Part shown: one piece after another, positions 10,520 through 20,004 of the stretch
Position numbering within the stretch: position 1 is the stretch's first letter
Layout of the letters: each line of letters starts with the position of its first letter
From: an uncultured Anaerolineae bacterium
GTDB taxonomy: Bacteria; Chloroflexota; Anaerolineae; Anaerolineales; Villigracilaceae
DNA length: 64,000 nt
Assembly: GCA_937120535.1 (NCBI GenBank)
Contig: CAKZJX010000038.1
Span: 1 to 64,000 of the forward strand
Direction of reading: 5' to 3'
Position numbers and translations under genes: made by a program
Notes under the pieces: generated by a model
What the model saw: the letters and a program-made list of their open reading frames with translations, nothing else
Told to the model about the DNA's origin: nothing
Database searches by the model: none

Positions 10520-13009
10520 ATGCCCATCTCGCTTGACCCGCTCTCCTTCGTCCTAGGCGCCATCGCTGGCATCCTTGCTTGGGTGTTGCTGGGCTCCTTG
10601 CGCCTAGCGTTTCGAGAATGGCGCCAAGCATGGCTGGCCCGCCGTGAACAAGCTCGCGCCCGTCGCGCTTCCACCCTAGAACAAGAGCATCGCCGCCTGG
10701 TCCTGCGCCGCGCCCAAGGGATGCATTTGGCTGCTCCGCTCTTCGCCCTAGATGAAATCCTGATCCCACCCCGCCTGATCGCCCCGCCACCGCGCATCGA
10801 ACCCGGCGGTCCTCTGCCTCCCGATGACATCCTCACCCAAACCTTGCCCTACCTGCCCGCCTGGCCCGAAGTGGCAACCATCTACAACGCTCCTACCCTC
10901 ACCCTGCCCGAAGCGCTCTCCGGCGGACGCCACCTGGTGCTGGTCGGCCCGGCCGGCTGGGGCAAAACCGTAGCCCTAGCCCACCTAGCCACCCTAGCGG
11001 CGCGCAGCGATCCCCAACTCGGCCCCTTGGCCGACTACCTTCCCTTCCTCTTCCATGTCGCCGACCTGCTGCTCCCCGTCAAGGAAGGGCAAACCACCCT
11101 CCATCCGCTGATTGCCGCCATCGCCAAACAAGTCTCCTTCCTAGAAGCCGGCCGCAGCGCTTCCTTCGTGCAACAGACCTTCCAGAGCGGACGTCCCCTG
11201 CTCTTGCTCGACGGCTTCGACGAACTCACCCCCAACGGCCAACAACAAGTCAAAGCCTTCCTACAGGCCCTACTCAAGGCTCACCCGCACACCCGGGTGG
11301 TCACCACGGCCTTGCCCGACCAGCTGGATGGCCTGCGAGAGCTGGACTTTGTTCCCCTGGCTCTGGCCGGCTGGACTCCAGCCCAGCAGACCGACTTCCT
11401 CCGCCGGTGGGCCGACGTATGGACACGCTTCATCGCTGTCGAAGCGTGGGTCCAGGCCCACTCTCTGCCGATCGATCCCATCCTGCTTCAAGCGTGGCTA
11501 AGCGTGGGCAACCAGCCCCTCACCCCGCTCGAGCTCACCTTGAAACTCTGGGCCGGCTTCGCTGGCGACATGATAGGAGGCCCGACGCCCCAAGATTGGC
11601 TTGTCTCCCACCTGCGCCGTCTAGCCCCTCTCGACGTTCCTCCAGCCGCCCTAGAAGTATTAGCGCTTCAAGCCGTCCAGAACGCTCAACCGCTGTTCGA
11701 AGCGCGCTCGGCGCGAGAATGGGTGCGCCGCTTTGAACCCACGCCTGTCGAAGAACCAACGACCGATCTCCAAGCCGCCGGCCCCAGCAACAAAAAACGA
11801 GATAGCCTCGCCGCAGCAGCGCCCGACCTGGTGGAAAAAATGACCATCAGCGGTCTGTTGGTGCGACACGACGACCAGTGTCTGCGTTTCGTCCACCCCG
11901 TCCTGCTGGGCTACCTGGCCGGCCGCGCTCTGAGCGCCTACGGCGGCGCCGAAACCCTGGCACGACAGCCAGATTGGCTCGGGAAAGACCTAGCCTTGCG
12001 GTATCTGGCCATTTATGGCGACGCCTCCGCCGCAGTGGACATCCTGCTGCAACAGCCAGATCCCCTGTTCCAACGTCCGATGCTGCGCATTGCCCGCTGG
12101 TTGCGCGATGTACCACATCAAGCTCCGTGGCGTAGCAAGGTGATGGCCGCCCTGGCGCGTCTCCTCCAAGCCGAGGGACAACCGCTTGGCCTGCGAGGTC
12201 AAGCCATGGCCGGCCTGGCCCTGAGCGGCGACAGCGGCGTCGGCCCCCTCTTTCGTCAATCCCTGCAGCGTTCCCCCGACTTGGCCCTCTTAGCCGCCCT
12301 AGGAAGCGGCCTGCTGCGAGATAGCAAGGCCGTTGATCCGCTTTCTGCCCTGTTGACCTCAGAGAATCCACTTCTGCGCCGCGCCGCCTGCCTAGCCCTA
12401 GTGGCCATCGACACGCCGGCCGCCCTCGAGGCGGTTGGCCGCGCCCTGCTTACCGGCGATGATGACCTGCGCCGTGCCGCCGCCGAAGCCCTGGCCAATG
12501 ATTGCGTCGAAGGCTACGCCACCCTCAAAGACGGCGCCACCTTCAACGACTTGCTGGTCCGCCGTGCGGCCACCTATGGCCTGGCTCGCGTCCAAGAACC
12601 CTGGGCGCTTGAACTGCTGCAAACCATCCAAATCCACGACCAACAATGGATCGTGCGCTCAGCAGCCACCCAAGTGCTTGAGACCAAAACCTATGAAAAA
12701 GACCTGCGCATTCCGCGCCCACTCACCCCTCCCTGGCAGTCTCAATGGCTGATCGAATTTGCCGGCCAGCAAGGTCGGGGCATCTCCCCTGGCACTCTGC
12801 CAACCGAACTGCTGCTCCAAGCCCTCAAAGAAGGCAACCGCGACCAACGCCTGGCGGCCCTAGCCTACCTCCGCTACCTGCCCGAAGAAAGTGCAATCCA
12901 ACACCTGCTCGCAGCTCTTCAAGATCAGGAGGTGGAGATCCGTGAGGCTGTCTATCAAGTGCTATCGGAGATGACAGCTTCCGGCGTCACTATCCCCCAA
13001 CCTTCTTGA
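10520..13009 (+). CDS. Membrane-anchored NACHT-type P-loop NTPase with C-terminal HEAT repeats
   Basis: N-terminal TM (FVLGAIAGILAWVLLG); Walker A GPAGWGKT; Walker B LLLLDGFDEL; alpha-helical HEAT-like repeats from about residue 560. ORF opens at TTG 10508; ATG 10520 chosen. Confidence 0.85.
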   Translation: MPISLDPLSFVLGAIAGILAWVLLGSLRLAFREWRQAWLARREQARARRASTLEQEHRRLVLRRAQGMHLAAPLFALDEILIPPRLIAPPPRIEPGGPLPPDDILTQTLPYLPAWPEVATIYNAPTLTLPEALSGGRHLVLVGPAGWGKTVALAHLATLAARSDPQLGPLADYLPFLFHVADLLLPVKEGQTTLHPLIAAIAKQVSFLEAGRSASFVQQTFQSGRPLLLLDGFDELTPNGQQQVKAFLQALLKAHPHTRVVTTALPDQLDGLRELDFVPLALAGWTPAQQTDFLRRWADVWTRFIAVEAWVQAHSLPIDPILLQAWLSVGNQPLTPLELTLKLWAGFAGDMIGGPTPQDWLVSHLRRLAPLDVPPAALEVLALQAVQNAQPLFEARSAREWVRRFEPTPVEEPTTDLQAAGPSNKKRDSLAAAAPDLVEKMTISGLLVRHDDQCLRFVHPVLLGYLAGRALSAYGGAETLARQPDWLGKDLALRYLAIYGDASAAVDILLQQPDPLFQRPMLRIARWLRDVPHQAPWRSKVMAALARLLQAEGQPLGLRGQAMAGLALSGDSGVGPLFRQSLQRSPDLALLAALGSGLLRDSKAVDPLSALLTSENPLLRRAACLALVAIDTPAALEAVGRALLTGDDDLRRAAAEALANDCVEGYATLKDGATFNDLLVRRAATYGLARVQEPWALELLQTIQIHDQQWIVRSAATQVLETKTYEKDLRIPRPLTPPWQSQWLIEFAGQQGRGISPGTLPTELLLQALKEGNRDQRLAALAYLRYLPEESAIQHLLAALQDQEVEIREAVYQVLSEMTASGVTIPQPS

Positions 13010-13069
13010 TTGCTGATTGAACGTCATCGTGCAACCTATCCCAACCCCTTTCTTCACGGAATTCCGGCT

Positions 13070-13744
13070 ATGACCAACCCCTCTCTTCTTCTCACCATCG
13101 CCATCCTTGGTGGAACGGGCAAAGAAGGCAAAGGCCTGGCCTATCGCTGGGCCAAAGCTGGCTATCGAGTCCTCATTGGTTCCCGCGAAGCGGCCCGCGC
13201 CCAACAAGCCGCACAGGAACTCCTCCAGCGCCTCGACGGAAAGGCCTTCGTCGAAGGCGATACCAATCTAGAGGTCGCTCGACGGGCAGACATCGTGGTG
13301 TTAACTGTGCCCTACAGCGCCCACAGCGCCACCCTGGAGGCCGTCAAAGACGCCCTACAGGGCAAAATCCTGATTGACGTTACCGTTCCCCTCGTCCCTC
13401 CCAAAGTTGCCACCGTGCAGATGCCGTCGGCCGGCTCAGCCGCCCAAGAGGCGCGGCAGATCCTCGGCCCAGGCGTGGAAGTTTGCACCGCCTTTCAGAA
13501 CGTCTCCCACGAACTCTTGCTCTCCGATGAGACGATCGACTGCGACGTGCTCGTCACCGGGTCGAGCAAAGAAGCCCGTGCCGAGGCCATTAAACTGGTA
13601 GAAGCCGCCGGCCTGCGCAGCTGGGACGCCGGCCCTCTGGAGAACTCGGTCGTGGTCGAAGGGCTGACCAGCGTGCTGATCTGGATCAACAAAAAATACG
13701 GCAGCACTCATGCCGGCATTCGAATCACTGGCGTAACCTCGTGA
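13070..13744 (+). CDS. npdG: NADPH-dependent F420 reductase
   Basis: LTIAILGGTGKEGKGLAYRWAKAGYRVLIGSREAARA; AFQNVSHELL; CDVLVTGSSKEARAEAIKLVEAAGLRSWDAGPLENS; ATG 13070 chosen within ORF 13010-13744. Confidence 0.92.
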   Translation: MTNPSLLLTIAILGGTGKEGKGLAYRWAKAGYRVLIGSREAARAQQAAQELLQRLDGKAFVEGDTNLEVARRADIVVLTVPYSAHSATLEAVKDALQGKILIDVTVPLVPPKVATVQMPSAGSAAQEARQILGPGVEVCTAFQNVSHELLLSDETIDCDVLVTGSSKEARAEAIKLVEAAGLRSWDAGPLENSVVVEGLTSVLIWINKKYGSTHAGIRITGVTS

Positions 13745-14550
13745 GCCTGATCCTCACCCCGCTTCGCCACATCCCGCTCATCCACTCGGGCGACGACCTG
13801 GCGGCGATCCTACTCGAAGGGCTCAACACCACACCCGATCCCTGCGATCCATCCCAACCTCTCACCCTACGCCCCGGCGACATCCTGGCGATCACCTCCA
13901 AGATCGTCAGCAAAGCCGAAGGCCGGCTAGTGAACCTGGCCACGATCACCCCAAGCGAAGCCGCCCAAGCCCTGGCCCGCCGCGCCGACAAAGACCCACG
14001 CCTGGTTGAGTTGATCCTTCGCGAAAGCCGTGAAGTGCTGCGTGTGCGTCCCGGCGTCATCATCGTCGAACATCGCCTGGGGTTTATCTGCGCCAATGCC
14101 GGGATCGACCACTCCAACGTCTGGCCACAGGCAGAATCGCCCGAGGCAACGCCCCCGAGCGAAGACCACGTCCTGTTGCTCCCCTCCGATCCCGATGCCT
14201 CCTGCCGTGCCTTGCGCGAACGGATCGAAGCTCAAACCGGCCTCTCGATCGGCGTGATCATGATCGACTCCCATGGACGAGCCTGGCGCATCGGAACTGT
14301 GGGCACCTGCATCGGTCTAAGCGGCATTCCTGCGGTGATCGACGAGCGCGGCTGGAAAGACCTGTTCGGCCGCAAGCTGCGCGTCACCATCGTCGGCGTG
14401 GCCGATGAACTGGCTGCCGCTGCTTCCCTCGTCATGGGCCAGGCCGCCGAGGGCACCCCCGTCGTTCATGTGCGCGGCTTCCCCTACCCGCTGCGCGAAG
14501 GAACCCTCTCCGAACTCCTGCGCCCCAAAGAACTCGACCTCTTCCGTTGA
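13741..14550 (+). CDS. cofE: Coenzyme F420-0:L-glutamate ligase
   Basis: IPLIHSGDDLAAILLEG; GDILAITSKIVSKAEGR; IICANAGID-like GFICANAGIDHSN; VIMIDSHGRAWRIGTVGTCIGLSGI; 4-nt GTGA overlap with npdG. Confidence 0.95.
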   Translation: MSLILTPLRHIPLIHSGDDLAAILLEGLNTTPDPCDPSQPLTLRPGDILAITSKIVSKAEGRLVNLATITPSEAAQALARRADKDPRLVELILRESREVLRVRPGVIIVEHRLGFICANAGIDHSNVWPQAESPEATPPSEDHVLLLPSDPDASCRALRERIEAQTGLSIGVIMIDSHGRAWRIGTVGTCIGLSGIPAVIDERGWKDLFGRKLRVTIVGVADELAAAASLVMGQAAEGTPVVHVRGFPYPLREGTLSELLRPKELDLFR

Positions 14551-14554
14551 CCTC

Positions 14555-14959
14555 ATGGAACAAGCTATGGACCTCATCCCACCCGAATATCAAGATTTGC
14601 TTCAAGACGAAACCAAAGCCTACCTCTTCCTAGCCACCATCATGCCTGACGGTTCCCCTCAAGTGACGCCCGTCTGGTTCGACGCCGACGGCCAACACAT
14701 CCGCATCAACACCGCCAAAGGCCGCGTCAAAGATCGCAACATGCGCGCCCGGCCCAAAGTGGCTATGGTTATCCAAGACCCGCGCAACCCCTATCGTTAC
14801 CTACAAATTCGCGGCCGGGTGGTAGAGATCACCGAGGAGGGTGCCGACGAACACATCAACCGTCTCTCCCTCAAATACGATGGCAAGCCCTGGGCCCGGG
14901 TCCCCGGCCAAACGCGCCTGATCTTCAAAATCCTTCCGGAGCATGTGGACGCCCACTGA
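14555..14959 (+). CDS. PPOX-class, probably F420-dependent, flavin-fold enzyme
   Basis: AYLFLATIMPDGSPQVTPVWFDADGQHIRINTAKGRVKDRNMRARPKVAMVIQDPRNPYRYLQIRGRVVEI. Confidence 0.9.
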   Translation: MEQAMDLIPPEYQDLLQDETKAYLFLATIMPDGSPQVTPVWFDADGQHIRINTAKGRVKDRNMRARPKVAMVIQDPRNPYRYLQIRGRVVEITEEGADEHINRLSLKYDGKPWARVPGQTRLIFKILPEHVDAH

Positions 14960-15548
14960 CCCCGAACATCTCCACCGCTTTCTGCGGACACGCCGCTCGA
15001 TCCGCCGCTTCCGTCCGGACCCCGTGCCGGAGGAGGTCGTCCAGCGCGTCCTCCTCACCTCTATCCATGCCCCCTCGGCCCACAACCTACAGCCCTGGCG
15101 ATTCGTCTGGATCAAGACCCATGATTCCCGTGCCCGCCTGGCCCAGGCCCTGACCTCAGCCCTGCGCGTCGACATGCAAGCCGCCGGCGCCCCCGAAAGC
15201 GAGGTTGCCTCTCGCGTCGCCCGCTCCGACCGCCGCATCCACCAGGCGCCGGTGTTGCTCCTGCTCTGCCGCGACTGCAGCGCTGTCCGTGAGCACAAAC
15301 CGCAGGACGAAGTGATGGCCATCCAATCGGTGGCTGCGGCCGGCCTCCAACTCCTGCTGGCGGCCCACGCCGAAAACCTGGGAGGAAACTGGATTTGCTG
15401 GCCCCTCTACGCCCAACCATCAGTCCGCCAGGCCCTCGACCTGCCCCTAACCTGGGAACCTCAGGCCCTGTTCATCCTGGGCTGGTCCGACGAGCGCCCC
15501 TCGACAAAAACTCTCCTACCGTTGCACCAGATCGTGCTTGAACGCTAG
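14943..15548 (+). CDS. Nitroreductase-family protein resembling the C-terminal domain of FbiB
   Basis: RTRRSIRRFRPDPVPEEVVQRVLLTSIHAPSAHNLQPWRFVWI; overlaps the PPOX gene by 17 nt, in F420 gene context. Confidence 0.85.
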   Translation: MWTPTDPEHLHRFLRTRRSIRRFRPDPVPEEVVQRVLLTSIHAPSAHNLQPWRFVWIKTHDSRARLAQALTSALRVDMQAAGAPESEVASRVARSDRRIHQAPVLLLLCRDCSAVREHKPQDEVMAIQSVAAAGLQLLLAAHAENLGGNWICWPLYAQPSVRQALDLPLTWEPQALFILGWSDERPSTKTLLPLHQIVLER

Positions 15549-15593
15549 TGCTGACAGAGAACATCAAGCCGCCGCAGACAGTGACTAAATTAT

Positions 15594-15758
15594 AGGTTCG
15601 ATAAACTCATGAGCAGGATAGCTGGAAAAACGCTGCTTGTGCCACGGACGTCGGTTGAAGCAGGACATCAAACGTTTCAAGGCTGCCTGCGAGGCTTCTG
15701 GACCACGCGAGTAGATCACAGAGCCTCCCCGTGTCTTTGTGTCTCCGTGTGAAAAAAT
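15594..15758. repeat. Dispersed intergenic repeat, copy 3 (internally deleted)
   Basis: Near-identical to 3498-3611 'aggttcgataaactcatgagcaggatagctggaaaaacgctgcttgtgcca.ggacgtcggttgaagcaggacatcaaacgttt', then jumps directly to the right end 'gtagatcacagagcctccccgtgtctttgtgtctc.gtgtgaaaaaat'. Confidence 0.93.
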
Positions 15759-15790
15759 CGTTACAGCGACGCAAAAGGTCTAGCCTAGAG

Positions 15791-15796
15791 TATAAT
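15791..15796 (+). promoter_or_regulatory. Perfect -10 box TATAAT for cofD
   Basis: TATAAT ending 11 nt before the cofD ATG at 15808; no good -35. Confidence 0.45.
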
Positions 15797-15807
15797 CGTC
15801 TCTGTCG

Positions 15808-16749
15808 ATGAAACTCGTCGCCTTGGCCGGCGGAGTCGGGGGCGCCAAGATGGCCTACGGCTTCGCCCAGACCCTGCCTCCCCATCAGCTCACCATCATC
15901 GTCAACACCGGCGATGACTTCGAACACTTTGGCCTCTACATCTGCCCCGACCTGGACACCGTCTGCTACACCCTGGCCGGCCTGGCCAACCCGATCACCG
16001 GCTGGGGACGTGCCAACGAGACCTGGCAGGCCATGCAAAACATCAAACGCTTGGGAGGACCCGACTGGTTTAAGCTGGGCGACCAAGACCTGGGCACCCA
16101 CCTAGAACGCACCCGACGCCTCAAACAAGGCGATCGACTCTCCGAAATCACCCGCGACTTCTGCCGCGCCTGGGGCATCGGCCCGACCGTCTTGCCGATG
16201 AGCGATCAACCGGTGCGCACCATCGTGGAAACCGACCAGGGGGACCTGCCGTTTCAAGAATACTTCGTCCAGCGCCGCTGCGAGCCCCGCGTCCGGGGAT
16301 TTCGCTTCGAAGGACTCGATCAGGCCTCCCCCGCCCCGGGGACGCAGGAAGCGCTGGAGGCGGCCGACGCAATCGTGATCTGTCCCTCCAACCCCTGGGT
16401 GAGCATTGATCCGATCCTCCACCTGTTCGGCTGGCGCTCTAGGGAGGAGACTCCCTGGTTCGGGCCGCGCCGGCCGCCGATCGTGGCGGTTTCTCCGCTG
16501 ATTGCCGGCCAGGCCGTCAAAGGGCCAGCGGCCAAGATGTTCGCCGAGCTGGGCATCGAGCCCTCGGTGCTGGCCATCGTGGATCATTACCGATGGCTTC
16601 TAAACGGCATCGTTGTGGATTCGTCGGACTCAGAAATCGCAAAACAGATTAAAATTCCTACGCTGCTCACCGATATCCTGATGCAATCCGCAGCCGACCG
16701 CATCCGTTTGGCACGCGAAATCATGGAGTTTATCGAGAGCCTATCATGA
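15808..16749 (+). CDS. cofD: 2-phospho-L-lactate (or PEP/EPPG) transferase
   Basis: MKLVALAGGVGGAKMAYGFAQTL; NTGDDFEHFGLYICPDLDTVCYTLAGLANPITGWG; WFKLGDQDLGTHLERTRRL; VSPLIAGQAVKGPAAKMF. Confidence 0.97.
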   Translation: MKLVALAGGVGGAKMAYGFAQTLPPHQLTIIVNTGDDFEHFGLYICPDLDTVCYTLAGLANPITGWGRANETWQAMQNIKRLGGPDWFKLGDQDLGTHLERTRRLKQGDRLSEITRDFCRAWGIGPTVLPMSDQPVRTIVETDQGDLPFQEYFVQRRCEPRVRGFRFEGLDQASPAPGTQEALEAADAIVICPSNPWVSIDPILHLFGWRSREETPWFGPRRPPIVAVSPLIAGQAVKGPAAKMFAELGIEPSVLAIVDHYRWLLNGIVVDSSDSEIAKQIKIPTLLTDILMQSAADRIRLAREIMEFIESLS

Positions 16750-17441
16750 CGCTTTGGGCCATCGTCCCAGTAAAGCCCCTCAAGCGCGGCAAATCTCGCC
16801 TGGCCGCAGCGCTCAACCAAGAAGAGCGCGAACTGTTGAATATTAGCTTGCTAGCGCGTACCCTCCAAACCCTCTCCGGGTTGAACGAACTGGAACAAGT
16901 GCTGGTTGTCAGCCGAGATACGCACGTCCTGCGCATTGCCCGCCAATTCGGCGCCCGCACCGTGCGCGAAGACGACCAGCCTGATCTCAACCTTGCCCTG
17001 GCGCGCGCCACCGTGATCGCCCAACTGCATGGGATTGGCGGCGTGCTCATCTTACCAGTGGACCTGCCTCTGATCACTCAGAGCGACATCCGAGCTATGA
17101 TCGAGCGCGCCTCCGATCCGCCGGTTGTGGTCATCGCCCCTGACCGGCATGGGCGCGGGACCAACGCTCTATTGATCTCGCCGGCCAACCTGATCGACTA
17201 CGAATTCGGCGCAGACTCCTTCCGCCGCCACTGCGAACGCGCCCGCCGGGCCGGCGCCCGCCTGGAGATCGTCAACCTCCCCTCCCTCGGCCTGGACCTC
17301 GACCTCCCCGAAGACCTTGCCCTGCTCGACCAACTCCTGATGGACCCCGAAGCGCTCGAACGTCTGGCCTCCCAGCTCGCACCCTGCGAGCCGCGCCCCA
17401 TCGAATCAGCTCCTGCTCTCCCAAAGCGCGACCAAGGATGA
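16746..17441 (+). CDS. cofC: 2-phospho-L-lactate/PEP guanylyltransferase
   Basis: MTLWAIVPVKPLKRGKSRLAAAL; VVSRDTHVLRIARQFGA; ILPVDLPLI; IAPDRHGRGTNALLISP; ATGA overlap with cofD. Confidence 0.95.
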   Translation: MTLWAIVPVKPLKRGKSRLAAALNQEERELLNISLLARTLQTLSGLNELEQVLVVSRDTHVLRIARQFGARTVREDDQPDLNLALARATVIAQLHGIGGVLILPVDLPLITQSDIRAMIERASDPPVVVIAPDRHGRGTNALLISPANLIDYEFGADSFRRHCERARRAGARLEIVNLPSLGLDLDLPEDLALLDQLLMDPEALERLASQLAPCEPRPIESAPALPKRDQG

Positions 17442-17597
17442 CCTCCCTGGTCATCGGCGCCGCCCGATCCTGCGCTCATCTCTGCACGCCGAACGCTGCT
17501 CATCAACACCCTTCGCATGCTTCCCTCTGAAAAGAGCGATGAACGGCAAACTTCTAACCCTTCGCCGGCCACCGATCCTAATATCTCGAAATGAGGT

Positions 17598-18935
17598 GTG
17601 ACTATGACTATACGCTTCGAAAACGGCATGGTTGTCACCCTAGGGCCCGAGAATCGTGTCCTGTGGAACGCCTCCGTGGTGACCGAAGGCGAGCAGATCG
17701 TTGCCGTCGGCCACGCAACGGAGATGGAACGCCAGTTCCCCAATGCCGAACGCGTCGATTGCCAAGGCAAGATCATCCTGCCCGGCTTCATCTGCGCCCA
17801 TCACCACTTCTACTCCGCCCTCGCGCGCGGCATGCGCATCCCTGGCGAGCCAGCCGCCAACTTCATCGAAATCCTTGAACGCCTGTGGTGGAAGGTGGAC
17901 CGCGCCCTAGACGAAGAAGACATCCTGCTCTCGGCGCAGATCCCGCTCATCGAATGCATCCGCAACGGCACCACCACCGTGATCGACCATCACGCCTCGC
18001 CTTCCGCCAGCGATGGCTCTCTAGACCTGATTGAGCAGGCAGTGCGTCAGGCCGGCCTGCGCGCCTGCCTATGCTACGAAGTCTCCGATCGCAACATCAA
18101 AGGGGAGGGCATACGCGAAAACAAGCGCTTCATCAAGAAGATCGGCACAGGCGATGGCCAGATTGCCGCCATGATGGGCCTCCATGCCTCCTTCACCCTC
18201 TCCGACGAAACCATCGAAACTTGCGTCGGCATCGCCCAAGACGCCGGCCTGGGCTGCCACATCCACGTCGCCGAAGACCTGGCCGATCGAGAAGACTCCC
18301 TGGCCAAATACGGCATGCCCACCGTCCATCGCCTGCACAAACTCAATGTCACCGGTCCCCACTCCATCTTCGTCCACTGCGTCCACATTGACGACGACGA
18401 GATCGGTGTGCTAGCCGAGACCAACACCATCGTCGTTCACAACCCCGAGTCGAACATGAACAATGCCGTGGGTGTCACGCGCTTGCTGGACCTGCTGCGA
18501 CGCGGCGTGCTTGTCGGCTTGGGAACCGACGGCATGTCCTCCGACATGCTGGCCCAAATGCGCAGCGCCTACCTGCTCCACCGTTTAGCCAATCGCGACC
18601 CGCGCGTGGCCTTCGTGGAAGCCCCCCAACTGCTGCTATACAACAACCCGGAGATCGCCGAACGTCTGTTTGGCCTCCGCCTGGGCGAGATCGCCCCGGG
18701 CCGGCCGGCCGACCTAGCTATCCTAGACTACCATCCTCCCACACCCCTCACCGAAGACAACTTCCTCGGCCACCTGATCTTCGGGCTAGTAGACGCCGTA
18801 GTAGACACCACCGTCTGCCGCGGACAAATCCTGATGAAAAACAAGCACATCCTCACCCTAGACGAAGAACGCATTGCCGCTCGGGCCCGCGAGCGGGCTC
18901 CCAAAATGTGGGAACGATTGCAGGGCCTAAGCTAA
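17598..18935 (+). CDS. SsnA-like aminohydrolase (amidohydrolase superfamily)
   Basis: GKIILPGFICAHHHFYSALARGM; CIRNGTTTVIDHHASP; GTDGMSSDM; GEIAPGRPADLAILDY. Confidence 0.9.
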   Translation: MTMTIRFENGMVVTLGPENRVLWNASVVTEGEQIVAVGHATEMERQFPNAERVDCQGKIILPGFICAHHHFYSALARGMRIPGEPAANFIEILERLWWKVDRALDEEDILLSAQIPLIECIRNGTTTVIDHHASPSASDGSLDLIEQAVRQAGLRACLCYEVSDRNIKGEGIRENKRFIKKIGTGDGQIAAMMGLHASFTLSDETIETCVGIAQDAGLGCHIHVAEDLADREDSLAKYGMPTVHRLHKLNVTGPHSIFVHCVHIDDDEIGVLAETNTIVVHNPESNMNNAVGVTRLLDLLRRGVLVGLGTDGMSSDMLAQMRSAYLLHRLANRDPRVAFVEAPQLLLYNNPEIAERLFGLRLGEIAPGRPADLAILDYHPPTPLTEDNFLGHLIFGLVDAVVDTTVCRGQILMKNKHILTLDEERIAARARERAPKMWERLQGLS

Positions 18936-19001
18936 CCACCTACAACGCCCTACCATCCCTTTCTCTCTCCACACCTATCCCTTACTCGAAAGGAACCCCC
19001 T

Positions 19002-19997
19002 ATGGAACGCGTTGCTCTCTACCTTCAAGACTCCCATGACCTACGCGATGGGCTCGAATACGTTCGCTATGCCGAACAACGCGGCTTTGAAGCCGTCTGG
19101 CAGGCTGAGTCGCGGCTAGTGCGCGACGCCATCGTCCCCATGGCTGCTTACGCCGCCGTGACCGAACGCATCAAAGTCGGCTCCGGCGTCATCAACAACT
19201 GGACGCGTAACATCGGCCTGCTGGCTGCCACCTTCCTCACCCTCGATGACCTTGCCCCCAACCGCATCATCTGCGGCATCGGCGCTTGGTGGGACCCCTT
19301 GGCCCGTAACGTTGGCATCGAACGCCGCAAACCGTTGCTGGCCATGCGCGAGACCGTGGACGTCTTGCGCCGCCTGCTGCGCATGGAACGCGTCACCTTC
19401 CACGGCGAATTCCACCATCTCGAAGGCGTAGAGCTAGACGTAGTCCACGGCCGTCGCGAGCCGCGCAACGTCCCAATCATGATCGGCGCCACCGGCGATC
19501 AAATGATGGAGTTGACCGGCGAGATTGCCGATGGCGTGATCCTCAACTACTGCGTGCCGCCCGAATACAACGACCGAGCCATGGAATTCATCGAAAAAGG
19601 CCTCAAGAAATCTGGCCGTACTCTCGATCAATTCGACCGCCCTCAACTGATCGTCTGCTCAGTGAACGAAGACCACGACAAAGCGGTGGACGATACCAAG
19701 ATGCTCCTCTGCCAATACCTGGCCCAACAACCTCATATCGCCAAAGCCTCCGGCGTCTCTCAAGAAGTGGTGCACGAAATTCAATCCATCCTGGGCTGGC
19801 CGGCCACCAAAGAACAGATCCTCAAAGCCAAAGATCTGGTCCCCGATGAACTGGTCCACCGCATCACCGCTTCCGGCACGCCCGAAGAAGCCAAGGCCAA
19901 AGTAGAAGAATACAAAAAACGTGGCTGCACCTGTCCGATCCTCTACCCCGTGGGCGGCAACTTCAAACTCCTGATCGACACCTTCGCCCAAGCCTAA
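19002..19997 (+). CDS. LLM-class F420-dependent oxidoreductase (Mer-like)
   Basis: [95 protein letters not shown]. Confidence 0.93.
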   Translation: MERVALYLQDSHDLRDGLEYVRYAEQRGFEAVWQAESRLVRDAIVPMAAYAAVTERIKVGSGVINNWTRNIGLLAATFLTLDDLAPNRIICGIGAWWDPLARNVGIERRKPLLAMRETVDVLRRLLRMERVTFHGEFHHLEGVELDVVHGRREPRNVPIMIGATGDQMMELTGEIADGVILNYCVPPEYNDRAMEFIEKGLKKSGRTLDQFDRPQLIVCSVNEDHDKAVDDTKMLLCQYLAQQPHIAKASGVSQEVVHEIQSILGWPATKEQILKAKDLVPDELVHRITASGTPEEAKAKVEEYKKRGCTCPILYPVGGNFKLLIDTFAQA

Positions 19998-20004
19998 GCG
20001 ATTC

